Source of the DNA: MADRE3 sp963718195
GTDB taxonomy: Bacteria; Desulfobacterota; Desulfobulbia; Desulfobulbales; Desulfocapsaceae
Assembly (NCBI GenBank): GCA_963718195.1
Contig: CAVQYQ010000003.1
Span: forward strand, 62,001 to 126,000
DNA: 64,000 bases
Direction: 5' to 3'
Shown here: piece after piece, positions 8,940 to 17,048 of the stretch
Layout: each line of letters starts with the position of its first letter
Numbering within the stretch: the stretch's first letter is position 1
Program-made: the position numbers and the translations under genes
The notes under the pieces: generated by a model
The model's database searches: none
What the model saw: only the letters and a program-made list of their open reading frames with translations
What the model was told of the DNA's origin: nothing

Positions 8940-9749
8940 ATGGGTGATGGATTGAGTGGAAAACGTTTGCAGTTAGCTAAAGCGAAACGCCTAAGAAAGA
9001 GCAGCCATATCTTTTTCAACCGACATGGAGGCGTGAGTACAGGTTGTTTTGAGAGTCTCAATATTGGCGAATCTGTTGGTGATCGACCTGATCACCTGAG
9101 AGAAAATCTCAGAAGAGTCAAAGAGAAATCTGGTGTAAAGGTAATGGTCAGTGCCCACCAGGTGCACGGTGACAGGATTGAAATCATCGATGGCGAGGTG
9201 AAATCTGATCTCTGTGTAGACGGTGTCGATTCCTTGATTACCGACCACCAGGATGTCGGCCTGATGGTCGGACTTGCTGATTGCCAGGGGATTCTCCTTC
9301 ATGATCCGGTCTGTTCCGTTGTGGCGGCCATTCACTGTGGCTGGCGTGGCAGTGTCAACGGAATTATCGGCAAGACAGTGGCGAGAATGCACGCTGTTTT
9401 CAACTCTTCCCCAGCGGATCTGCATGCGTTTATCAGCCCTTCACTGGGGCCTTGTTGCGCCGAATTCGTCCATTATACCGAAGAACTACCCGAAGATTTC
9501 CATTCATTTCAGGCAAAACCAGACTATTTTGACTTCTGGAAAATATCACGTTACCAGCTCGTTGGGGCGGGATTGGAGGAGGGTAATATTGAGACCGCGG
9601 CCGTCTGCACAAGCTGTTCCAGTGACTATTTCAGTTATCGCAGAGCATGTAGAAATGGGGACGGCAGGACAGGCAGACAGTGCGCCGTTATCAGTCTGCA
9701 ACCATTACGCGGAAATACGGAAGAAGAAAATGAAACTGCTGATCGTTGA
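8940..9749 (+). CDS. pgeF: Laccase-domain purine nucleoside phosphorylase / polyphenol oxidase family (YfiH)
   Basis: About 269 aa from ATG 8940. No start has a good ribosome-binding site, and an in-frame TTG at 8907 would add 11 residues. The multicopper-oxidase-like YfiH fold is clear: NRHGGVSTG, SAHQVHGDRI, LADCQGILLHDP and AIHCGWRGSVNGI hold the His/Cys zinc ligands, and SPSLGPCCAEF follows. Characterised members phosphorolyse purine nucleosides; the older name is polyphenol oxidase. The last 20 bases overlap the response-regulator gene, implying cotranscription. Confidence 0.85.
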   Translation: MGDGLSGKRLQLAKAKRLRKSSHIFFNRHGGVSTGCFESLNIGESVGDRPDHLRENLRRVKEKSGVKVMVSAHQVHGDRIEIIDGEVKSDLCVDGVDSLITDHQDVGLMVGLADCQGILLHDPVCSVVAAIHCGWRGSVNGIIGKTVARMHAVFNSSPADLHAFISPSLGPCCAEFVHYTEELPEDFHSFQAKPDYFDFWKISRYQLVGAGLEEGNIETAAVCTSCSSDYFSYRRACRNGDGRTGRQCAVISLQPLRGNTEEENETADR

Positions 9750-10404
9750 AGATGACAAAAAAATAGCAACTTTTATCGAGAAGGGCATGAGGGAGGCTGC
9801 TTTTTCTGTCGATCTCTGTCATGATGGGCTTTCAGGGCTGGAATATGGTCTGTCTGGAGAGTATGATGCGGCAATTATCGACCTGATGCTGCCGGGGCTT
9901 GAGGGACTGGAGCTCATTGAGCGATTACGTCGGGAGCAGGTAGACACTCCCGTATTGATACTCAGCGCCAAACAGTCGGTTGATGATCGAATCCGTGGAT
10001 TGCAGAAAGGGGGGGATGATTATATGATCAAGCCATTCTCTTTCAGCGAATTGCTGGCCAGGATTCAGGCCCTGATCAGGCGTAATCGGAAACATACCGA
10101 ACCGACCACGCTCCAGTACCAGGACCTCAGGATAGATCTGCTGCGCCGCACCGTCCACCGTGGCGGTGAAAAAATTGATCTTCCGGCAAAAGAATACTCC
10201 CTGCTCGAGTATATGATGCGCAATGCTGAGATGGTGATTTCCAAAACATCCATACTTGAACGAGTCTATGATTACTCTTTTGACCCCCAGACCAATGTGG
10301 TTGATGTGCTGGTGTGCCGGCTCCGTAATAAAATTGATCGGGATTTTGATAGCAAGCTGATACATACCGTCAGGGGCATGGGGTATGTTCTCAAAACTGA
10401 TTGA
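9730..10404 (+). CDS. OmpR-family response regulator
   Basis: 224 aa from ATG 9730, the only start that gives a standard receiver N-terminus (MKLLIVEDD). The receiver domain spans 1-~115, with phospho-acceptor Asp51 in AAIIDLMLPG and the acidic pocket at residues 8-9. A C-terminal winged helix (trans_reg_C) covers ~125-222 and ends in VDVLVCRLRNKID and HTVRGMGYVL. It overlaps pgeF upstream and the kinase downstream by 20 bases each. Target genes are unknown; the copper- and envelope-stress regulators CusR and CpxR belong to the same subfamily, but no specificity can be read here. Confidence 0.92.
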   Translation: MKLLIVEDDKKIATFIEKGMREAAFSVDLCHDGLSGLEYGLSGEYDAAIIDLMLPGLEGLELIERLRREQVDTPVLILSAKQSVDDRIRGLQKGGDDYMIKPFSFSELLARIQALIRRNRKHTEPTTLQYQDLRIDLLRRTVHRGGEKIDLPAKEYSLLEYMMRNAEMVISKTSILERVYDYSFDPQTNVVDVLVCRLRNKIDRDFDSKLIHTVRGMGYVLKTD

Positions 10405-11830
10405 CAACAGACAGCTGCACAACAGGAAACTGCTCTTCACTGTCACAACCCTTGTTCTCTGTTTCCTGCAGCTGGCCTTTCTGGCGCTGTTGCTGCAGTC
10501 CGTCAAATTATACCTGCATCATATCGTTGAGCAGGAACTGCAGAGCTCAATGACCAATTTTGTTCAGCAAAACCTGAATATTGTAAGTTCCTTCGACGGG
10601 CACGCATCGGTGTTCGATGAGAATTCCCTGAGGGGATTGGATTTTGTTCGAATCATTAGAAGTAACGAGCAATTGCTTTATTCGACCCCGGGTGACCATC
10701 GTCTTGATTTTAAAAGCCTGGCTGAGCTTGACCCTCAAAAGAGCGGGTGCTGGTTACCGCTCTTTGAGGCCAGTTCCGCTGAACCGGTGGTATGGAATAT
10801 TCTGTCACTCTCGCCGGCAGAGAATATAGTTATCCAGGTTGGCAGCAGAGACCGTTATCTGCATCGGGTCTATACAAATCTTGTTCGATACTTCTGGCTA
10901 TCGGTGATTCCTGCCCTGCTTGTTGCTGCGCTCCTTTCCTATGTCGGCTTCAGGCTCAGCCTGTTCCCGATTAACTACCTGGCCGAGCGATTACTGAGTG
11001 TTCAGACCGATAAGGAGGGTTTGCTGGAAGTCTCATCAACCGGCATAAAGGAGCACCAGGTAATCTACCACCGCCTGAACATGATTATTCAGCAGAACCG
11101 GCAATTGGTAAAAGAGATCCAGGAGTCGCTGGATAATGTAGCCCATGATTTAAGAACACCCATGACGCGACTGAGATCAGTTGCCGAATACGGACTGAAG
11201 GCTGGTGATGATTCAGAAAAACTTCGTGATGCGTTATCGGACTGTCTTGAGGAGTCTGAACGGGTCTTGTCAATGCTGAAGATCATGATGAGTGTTGCAG
11301 AGGCGGAAACGGGTGCGATGAAACTCGATTACGATGATATCGATCTCTCCGGGAACCTGGCTGAAATAGTGGAGCTTTATGAATATAGTGCTCAGGACGC
11401 GGAGGTTGAGATTATCCTGGATGTACCGACTGGTCTGATGGTAAGAGGTGACAGGACAAGATTGTCCCAGGTCTGGGCCAATCTGCTTGATAATGCTATC
11501 AAATATAATCAGCAAAAAGGGATAGTTAGGATATCTGGCCAGCTGGCTGACAACAGGGTCGTTGTGGTTTTCCAGGATAGCGGGATGGGTATATCCGATC
11601 ACGAGATCGGCAGGATCTGGGAGCGCCTGTATCGTGGCGACCGCAGCCGCAGCCGCCAGGGTCTTGGTCTTGGGCTCAATTATGTCAAGGCCGTGATCGA
11701 GGCTCACGGGGGCATCATCAGCGTTGAGAGCACCCTCAATGAAGGGTCAACATTTCGAGTAGAGCTGGAGCGGATGGTGATCCACAAAACCATGTCGCCT
11801 CCGGGAGCAATTTCCAGGTACCAACTGTGA
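10385..11830 (+). CDS. Membrane sensor histidine kinase
   Basis: 481 aa. TM1 (~17-40) and TM2 (~170-190) bracket a periplasmic sensor of ~130 residues with no recognised fold. A HAMP-like linker follows, then a HisKA domain with phospho-acceptor His254 in NVAHDLRTPMTRLR. The HATPase_c domain has its N box at WANLLDNAIKYN, then GMGISDHE and GLGLGLNYVKAV. It partners the response regulator, which overlaps its start by 20 bases. The signal sensed is not evident from sequence. Confidence 0.92.
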   Translation: MFSKLIDNRQLHNRKLLFTVTTLVLCFLQLAFLALLLQSVKLYLHHIVEQELQSSMTNFVQQNLNIVSSFDGHASVFDENSLRGLDFVRIIRSNEQLLYSTPGDHRLDFKSLAELDPQKSGCWLPLFEASSAEPVVWNILSLSPAENIVIQVGSRDRYLHRVYTNLVRYFWLSVIPALLVAALLSYVGFRLSLFPINYLAERLLSVQTDKEGLLEVSSTGIKEHQVIYHRLNMIIQQNRQLVKEIQESLDNVAHDLRTPMTRLRSVAEYGLKAGDDSEKLRDALSDCLEESERVLSMLKIMMSVAEAETGAMKLDYDDIDLSGNLAEIVELYEYSAQDAEVEIILDVPTGLMVRGDRTRLSQVWANLLDNAIKYNQQKGIVRISGQLADNRVVVVFQDSGMGISDHEIGRIWERLYRGDRSRSRQGLGLGLNYVKAVIEAHGGIISVESTLNEGSTFRVELERMVIHKTMSPPGAISRYQL

Positions 11831-11906
11831 AAAAAGATTACACAGTTGTACTCCCTGTGGTATCGTGGATGGCCTGACGTTCATCACTAATCACTAAAGT
11901 AATATT

Positions 11907-12842
11907 ATGACGATCATTACAATTGGAACACGGAAAAGTAAACTCGCCATGTGGCAGACCGAAACGGTTGCCCGGATCTTAAATGATAATGGCATAGCCA
12001 CAACCATTGTCTCAATGGAAACAAAGGGTGATAAGATTCTGGACCGGTCAATTGCCAAAATTGGCAGTAAAGGTGTTTTTACCGAGGAGCTGGAAGAACA
12101 ACTTGCAAAAGGTTCAACCGATATTGCCGTTCATAGTGCGAAAGACATGCAATCCATCTTGCCGCATGGCTTCAGCCTGATCGCCTTTACCGAACGAGAA
12201 AAAAGTCATGATGTCCTGGTCAGTTTCAGGGAAGACATTGATCTGCAGAACAAGAGTCAGCAGATCAGGGTGGGAACTTCTTCAGTTCGCCGGGTTGCAC
12301 TCTTGAAACACCACTATCCCCATGTTGATCCGGTGCCGATGAGAGGTAACCTGCAGACACGGATAAGGAAGCTGGAAAACGGTGACTGCGAAACATTGAT
12401 GCTTGCCTATGCAGGGGTCAAAAGGATGGGCTATGAGAAGATGATCGTCCACCATTTCCCGGAAGAACAGTTCATCCCACCGGTCGGCCAGGGATGTATT
12501 GCTATTGAAGTCGCAGACAGCCTCGACAGTGACAAAAAATCGCTGGTGCGTAGCTGTTTGAACAATATTGACAGCGAAATCTGTTTGAGAGCTGAACGAG
12601 CATACCTGAAGACCCTGGAGGGAGGCTGTTCCATTCCGGCATTCGGGCATGCCGTTTTAAAAAATGATCAGATTCAGTTGCAGGCGGGCCTGGCAAACCT
12701 TGATGGCAGCTGGCTATTGTGTAAAACAGTAACCGGGCCAAAAGAGGAGCCGGAAGCGTTGGGGTGTACACTTGGCAATTTTATACTCGAACATGAAGGA
12801 AAAGAGGTGCTGGCGGCGATAAAAAGAGAACAGTCGAGCTGA
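11907..12842 (+). CDS. hemC: Hydroxymethylbilane synthase (porphobilinogen deaminase)
   Basis: 311 aa, normal length. It polymerises four porphobilinogens into hydroxymethylbilane, feeding siroheme, cobalamin and heme synthesis. Hallmarks are ITIGTRKSKLAMWQT at the N-terminus, catalytic Asp80 in AVHSAKDM, VGTSSVRR, PMRGNLQTR, and the dipyrromethane-cofactor cysteine Cys241 in LEGGCSIPAFGH. It stands 76 bases after the kinase gene with no clear terminator between them, and converges with hypB. Its tetrapyrrole partner cbiK is about 5 kb away. Confidence 0.95.
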   Translation: MTIITIGTRKSKLAMWQTETVARILNDNGIATTIVSMETKGDKILDRSIAKIGSKGVFTEELEEQLAKGSTDIAVHSAKDMQSILPHGFSLIAFTEREKSHDVLVSFREDIDLQNKSQQIRVGTSSVRRVALLKHHYPHVDPVPMRGNLQTRIRKLENGDCETLMLAYAGVKRMGYEKMIVHHFPEEQFIPPVGQGCIAIEVADSLDSDKKSLVRSCLNNIDSEICLRAERAYLKTLEGGCSIPAFGHAVLKNDQIQLQAGLANLDGSWLLCKTVTGPKEEPEALGCTLGNFILEHEGKEVLAAIKREQSS

Positions 12843-12911
12843 GCCCGAGGCTAAACAGGTATTGCTGTTTGGCAAACCGGTGATCTGTCACTGTGACTGA
12901 AACGAAACTTC

Positions 12912-13673
12912 TCAGGCGGCAGCCTTTTTCTCCCTGACAAGTGTCCGGAGGTAATCAAGCCATTGATCGAATCCCTCGCCGGTAGTTGACGAAAAATCCA
13001 TGACGGTGAGAGCAGGGTTCAAATCAAGCGCTTCTTTTTTTGCTTCCGGCACAGGGAAGTCAAAGTAGGGCAGAAGGTCTGTCTTGGTAATGAGAAAAAC
13101 CTGAGAACTGGTAAAGGCTTTCGGGTATTTTGCCGGTTTATCCGGACCTTCGGGTACCGACACCAGCACAATTCGTATGTGTTCACCCAGATCAAATGTG
13201 GCAGGACAGACGAGATTGCCGACATTCTCGATAACAAGCAGGTCGATCTTGTCACTGCCGGGCTCTTTCTGCAACCGGTGAAACCCCTTGTGAATCATTG
13301 ACGCATCAAGATGACAGGCCCCGCCGGTGGTGAGCTGGATAACCGGCACGCCTTTTGCCCGGATTCGTTCTGCATCTCTCTCCGTTTCGATATCGCCCTC
13401 TATAACACCGATATTGATCTCTTTTCCGAGCTTTTCGATGGTATGTTCAAGCAGCGTTGTTTTGCCGGAACCGGGGCTTGATATCAGGTTCAGGACGACG
13501 ATTCCCTCATCTTCAAAGTGCTCTCTATTACTGCGGGCCATCGCATCGTTTGCCGCAAAGAGTGAGCGGTTAATGTCGACGATGACCGATTGATCCTGAC
13601 TGTGGGAATGGCCGTGATCGTGATCGTGGTCATGACTATGGGTGTGTGTGTTGCATCCGCAAGCATCGCACAT
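12912..13673 (-). CDS. hypB: Hydrogenase nickel-incorporation GTPase HypB
   Basis: 253 aa. The N-terminus carries the high-affinity motif CDACGC, then a His/Asp-rich nickel-binding tail (residues 9-24). The GTPase core has a P-loop SSPGSGKTT (65-73), the metal-site CH pair at 120-121 in GGACHLD, and NKxD-type ITKTDLLPYFDF. HypB delivers Ni to the hydrogenase large subunit with HypA. The long His stretch suggests it also stores nickel, as in other His-rich HypB proteins. It is the last gene of the operon. Confidence 0.96.
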   Translation of the reverse strand: MCDACGCNTHTHSHDHDHDHGHSHSQDQSVIVDINRSLFAANDAMARSNREHFEDEGIVVLNLISSPGSGKTTLLEHTIEKLGKEINIGVIEGDIETERDAERIRAKGVPVIQLTTGGACHLDASMIHKGFHRLQKEPGSDKIDLLVIENVGNLVCPATFDLGEHIRIVLVSVPEGPDKPAKYPKAFTSSQVFLITKTDLLPYFDFPVPEAKKEALDLNPALTVMDFSSTTGEGFDQWLDYLRTLVREKKAAA

Positions 13674-13702
13674 GGCTGTTACCTCAATGTATTTCTTTTA
13701 AA

Positions 13703-14053
13703 CTACTGCTCCATCTCTACCTGCTGCAGAATCAGATCGTCTCCGCCTTCCGGTATAAGAATTGTGTCTTTGCATTCCTCGCATTGTTCCGGCCGCGCGC
13801 CGGCGGTTTCTTTGCTGAAGCCACAACCGCTGCAGCGATAAATGACTGGCGGAATAACAATCTCAAGATCTGCTTCCCGGACAAGATCATCTTCTTTTGA
13901 TAAAATGTCAAATCCGAACTGGAAAGAATCAATGACCACGCCGGACAATGGACCAATCGACATCGTCAGCCTGATCACCTTGCTTGCCTTGTTTTCTCGG
14001 GCAATAGTGTGTAATTGCTGGAAGAGTCCCTGTACGAGCGACATTTCATGCAT
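13703..14053 (-). CDS. hypA: Hydrogenase nickel-insertion protein HypA
   Basis: 116 aa, normal length. It starts MHEMSLV with the Ni-binding His2. The structural zinc site is made of Cys74/Cys77 (CSGC) and Cys91/Cys94 (CEEC). It works with HypB to load nickel into the large subunit. It lies 29 bases upstream of hypB and 21 bases after the protease gene. Confidence 0.95.
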   Translation of the reverse strand: MHEMSLVQGLFQQLHTIARENKASKVIRLTMSIGPLSGVVIDSFQFGFDILSKEDDLVREADLEIVIPPVIYRCSGCGFSKETAGARPEQCEECKDTILIPEGGDDLILQQVEMEQ

Positions 14054-14074
14054 AGCTAAAACCTTTTCGCCTGC

Positions 14075-14569
14075 TCACTTCTTTTTTGCCTGAACCCCAA
14101 CCTGCTCAAGTCGTTTGAGGATCAGTCCGGCCATCTCTTTGACACGTGGGGCTACAACGTCTGAAAGCTCCATCGTTGTTGCCAGTGTCTGAGGAACGAC
14201 ACAGTAAAACTCAACCTGTTCGGGCGCAGCGTCTCGCAACTTGCAGATTTCCAGTACTTCAAGAAGGCCGAGTTGATGAGGTGACATTCTCGTGCTGATC
14301 TTGCCAGCTTTTACATCTTCACTGCTGTAATAATGCATTGACCCCGGTTCAGCATCGATATCAACCACATCGATAACCAGAACAGGGTCACACTCTTCGA
14401 GAAACGGGCTCATATAGATTCCCGCTGTCCCACCGTCTTTGAGGATAACATTATCGGGAAATATGTAGTTGTCTTCCAAGTACTGTATGGTGTGAATGCC
14501 GAAGCCTTCATCGCCGACAATCAGGTTGCCGATTCCAAGTATACCTATTTTTTTTTCTGTCTGTTCCAT
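14075..14569 (-). CDS. Hydrogenase maturation endopeptidase (HyaD/HybD/HynC family)
   Basis: 164 aa from ATG 14569, chosen because AACAGGA lies 7 bases upstream; an upstream TTG at 14587 would add six residues. It removes the C-terminal peptide of the large subunit after nickel insertion. Family marks are GIGNLIVGDEGFG with Glu21, VIDVVDID around residue 67, and the HQLG histidine near 99; these correspond to the Ni-sensing triad of E. coli HybD. Its start lies 11 bases after the hypE stop, so translation is probably coupled. Confidence 0.92.
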   Translation of the reverse strand: MEQTEKKIGILGIGNLIVGDEGFGIHTIQYLEDNYIFPDNVILKDGGTAGIYMSPFLEECDPVLVIDVVDIDAEPGSMHYYSSEDVKAGKISTRMSPHQLGLLEVLEICKLRDAAPEQVEFYCVVPQTLATTMELSDVVAPRVKEMAGLILKRLEQVGVQAKKK

Positions 14570-14580
14570 GATTGTTCCTG

Positions 14581-15594
14581 TTAGCAAATTCTTGGCAGTG
14601 GTTCACCGTGCAGGGGGGTAACTACTCTGGATCCGCCAACCGGTGTATTGATTAACACTCGACCACCCTTACCCTCCACCAGCCTGCCGATGATGACCGC
14701 TTCCTGTCCTTCGACAGTCGAGCGCATCAGCTTGAGTAGATCGTCTGCCTGTTCCCCGTCAACAATTGCCAGACACTTTCCTTCATTTGCAAGAAAAAGT
14801 GCTTCCAGGCCGAGGATTTCGCAGGCGGCTCTCACCTCAGGACGAATTGGCAAACGTTCCTCTTCCATAATGATTGAGAGATTGCTGCTCGCAGCAATCT
14901 CGTTCAACGATGTTGCCACCCCTCCACGGGTCGGATCTCGGAGCGCATGTATAGCTCCGGGAAATTGACTCAACAGGCGCGAGATCATCTTATGCAGACT
15001 CATGGTATCACTTCTGAGATTACCATCCATGGAGATACCCGCTCTGCGTGTCATGATCGTGATGCCATGATCTCCCATGGTTCCGGATAAGATAACCGCA
15101 TCGCCGGGCTGGCCGTTTCTTGAAGAAATCGAAACATCATCCGGAACGACGCCAATACCTGAGGTGTTAATAAAAATTTTGTCTCCTTTTCCCTTCGGTA
15201 CGACCTTGGTATCTCCAGTGACGATAGGAACGTCGCTCTCTTTTGAGGCCTCCCCGATGGATATAACAATTCTCTCAAGATCGTCTATATCCATACCCTC
15301 TTCAAGTATGATCCCAAGGCTCAGGCAGAGTGGTTCCGCCCCCCTCATTGCCAGGTCATTTATGGTGCCGTGGACAGCGAGCTTGCCGATATCTCCGCCT
15401 GGGAAAAAAATGGGATCAACCACATAACTGTCTGTAGAGAATGCCAGGCGACCAGGCTGACGGTCAAGAATCGCACTGTCTTCGAGTGTTCTCAGGATGG
15501 GGTTGTCGAGGTGCTTGAGAAAAAGACCGCTGATCAGGTCTTGACTGGCAATGCCACCGCTTCCATGATCCAGCAGAATTTTGTTATCTGACAT
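14581..15594 (-). CDS. hypE: Hydrogenase expression/formation protein HypE
   Basis: 337 aa from ATG 15594, which gives the canonical N-terminus MSDNKILLDHGSGG. A GTG at 15684, touching the hypD stop, would add 30 atypical residues. HypE dehydrates a C-terminal thiocarboxamide to the thiocyanate that supplies cyanide ligands. The conserved PRIC ending, with its acceptor cysteine, is present. PurM-like ATP-binding features include GDTKVVPKGKGD and DPTRGGVATSLNE. It works with HypF, and the HypCD complex takes the cyanide. Confidence 0.96.
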   Translation of the reverse strand: MSDNKILLDHGSGGIASQDLISGLFLKHLDNPILRTLEDSAILDRQPGRLAFSTDSYVVDPIFFPGGDIGKLAVHGTINDLAMRGAEPLCLSLGIILEEGMDIDDLERIVISIGEASKESDVPIVTGDTKVVPKGKGDKIFINTSGIGVVPDDVSISSRNGQPGDAVILSGTMGDHGITIMTRRAGISMDGNLRSDTMSLHKMISRLLSQFPGAIHALRDPTRGGVATSLNEIAASSNLSIIMEEERLPIRPEVRAACEILGLEALFLANEGKCLAIVDGEQADDLLKLMRSTVEGQEAVIIGRLVEGKGGRVLINTPVGGSRVVTPLHGEPLPRIC

Positions 15595-15684
15595 AGTATT
15601 CTGATCCACTTGATAAATATGCTGAGCTGATCGATTTTTGCTTGTTATTATCCGTTCTCGGGCGGGAGATTGGTCGGTAGACAC

Positions 15685-16773
15685 CTATACGTCTCTGCCA
15701 TATTTATGGTATGCTGCACAGGTCCCTTCACTGGATACCATACAGGGGCCTATGGGGTTGGCCGGGGTACATCGTGTATCAAACAGGGGGCATTGGGGAG
15801 GTATGGTCTTGCCCTTGAGAATCTGCCCACACAGACAGCCTTTCGCTTCCTCAGCTTCTGGTATAGCAATTTCCAATCGTTTCTCTGCGTCAAAGTGCGC
15901 ATATTTTGCCCTGATCGCCAGTCCGCTGAGGGGAAGCACCCCGAGCCCCCGCCATTCCATATCAATGGGCTCAAAGACCTCTTCCACCATGGATATGGCC
16001 CGCTGGTTTCCGTCCCAGGAGACCACCCGCGGGTAAATATTCTCGACTTTTGGACTGTTTTCTGAGACCTGCCGGGCAAGTAATATCAGGCCATTGAGCA
16101 GGTCGGCCGGTTCAAACCCCGCAACCACGCAAGAAAGACCATATTTGTCGACAAAGGGTTGGTAGGCACCGGCCCCAATGATAGCTGAGACATGGCCCGG
16201 ACAGAGCAGCGCGTTGATTTTGAGATCGGGGTCTTGCATCAGCAACTCAAGCGGACCGGGGATAACTTTGTGGGTTGAGAAGACACAAAAATTATCGATC
16301 TGCTCCCGCTGAGCCGTAAGGATTGTTGCACCAATAGCAGGTGTCGTTGTTTCAAAGCCAACGCCAAGAAAAACAACCAGATCCTCAGGGTTATTTCGGG
16401 CAATATCGAGGGCATCCATCGGAGAATAGACAATGTCGACCTTGGCACCCCGTGAGCTTGCCTGGGCAAGAGACCCCTTGCTGCCGGGTACCCTGAACAG
16501 ATCTCCGAAAATAGTAACCCGTACACCCTGCATTTCTGCCATTGCGATAAAAGCATCCATGTGTGATGCAGATGTTACACAGACAGGACAGCCCGGGCCA
16601 GAAACAATTTCCATACCTTCTGGCAGAATTGAGCGCACACCATTGCGAAATATCGCCATGGTGTGCGTACCACATACTTCCATTAAACGGACCGGTTTGG
16701 AGACTGATTTTGCCAGCTCGGCCACCAGAGGTTTAACCAGCGCTTTGTCACGGTATTCATCAAGGTACTTCAT
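15685..16773 (-). CDS. hypD: Hydrogenase maturation scaffold HypD
   Basis: 362 aa. HypD holds the Fe(CN)2CO unit together with HypC and carries a 4Fe-4S cluster. The conserved motifs are MEVCGTHTMA (Cys34), SGPGCPVCVT (Cys62 and Cys65), GFETTTPA, and a C-terminal Cys-rich region (EAKGCLCGQILKG, PQCPLFDTRCTP). The start ATG overlaps the hypC stop (TAATG), so the two partners are translationally coupled. Confidence 0.96.
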   Translation of the reverse strand: MKYLDEYRDKALVKPLVAELAKSVSKPVRLMEVCGTHTMAIFRNGVRSILPEGMEIVSGPGCPVCVTSASHMDAFIAMAEMQGVRVTIFGDLFRVPGSKGSLAQASSRGAKVDIVYSPMDALDIARNNPEDLVVFLGVGFETTTPAIGATILTAQREQIDNFCVFSTHKVIPGPLELLMQDPDLKINALLCPGHVSAIIGAGAYQPFVDKYGLSCVVAGFEPADLLNGLILLARQVSENSPKVENIYPRVVSWDGNQRAISMVEEVFEPIDMEWRGLGVLPLSGLAIRAKYAHFDAEKRLEIAIPEAEEAKGCLCGQILKGKTIPPQCPLFDTRCTPANPIGPCMVSSEGTCAAYHKYGRDV

Positions 16774-17048
16774 TATTCGTCACCGGCACGTAACATCTCT
16801 TCAGGCATGTGAGATGCAAGTTCCCGGATAAGCTCAATATTCTTTTTTGCTTCCTCTTCTACCAGGGAGTGGATAGCAAAACCTGCGTGAACGATGACAT
16901 AGTCTCCGACTTCAGGCCAGCGATCAACAACATCGAGACGCACTTCTCTGCCGATCCCATCCACATCAACCGTGGCGATCTGGTTTTGACTGAAGTCGTC
17001 CGGGTCGCCTTCTATTTTCTCAACCCTCATGGGTATTGCCAGACACAT
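16773..17048 (-). CDS. hypC: Hydrogenase maturation chaperone HypC
   Basis: 91 aa. It begins MCLAIPMRV, with the functionally essential Cys2 that binds the iron unit and the large-subunit precursor. The typical GDYVIVHAGFAI segment follows. A strong ribosome-binding site (AGGAGG) lies inside the 3' end of hypF, giving a 29-base overlap. The C-terminal helix is somewhat longer than in minimal HypC proteins. Confidence 0.95.
   Translation of the reverse strand: MCLAIPMRVEKIEGDPDDFSQNQIATVDVDGIGREVRLDVVDRWPEVGDYVIVHAGFAIHSLVEEEAKKNIELIRELASHMPEEMLRAGDE

Noticed and set aside
9274..9729. In-frame 152-codon upstream extension of the response regulator
   Set aside because: It lies in a shadow frame of pgeF; the receiver domain starts normally at ATG 9730.
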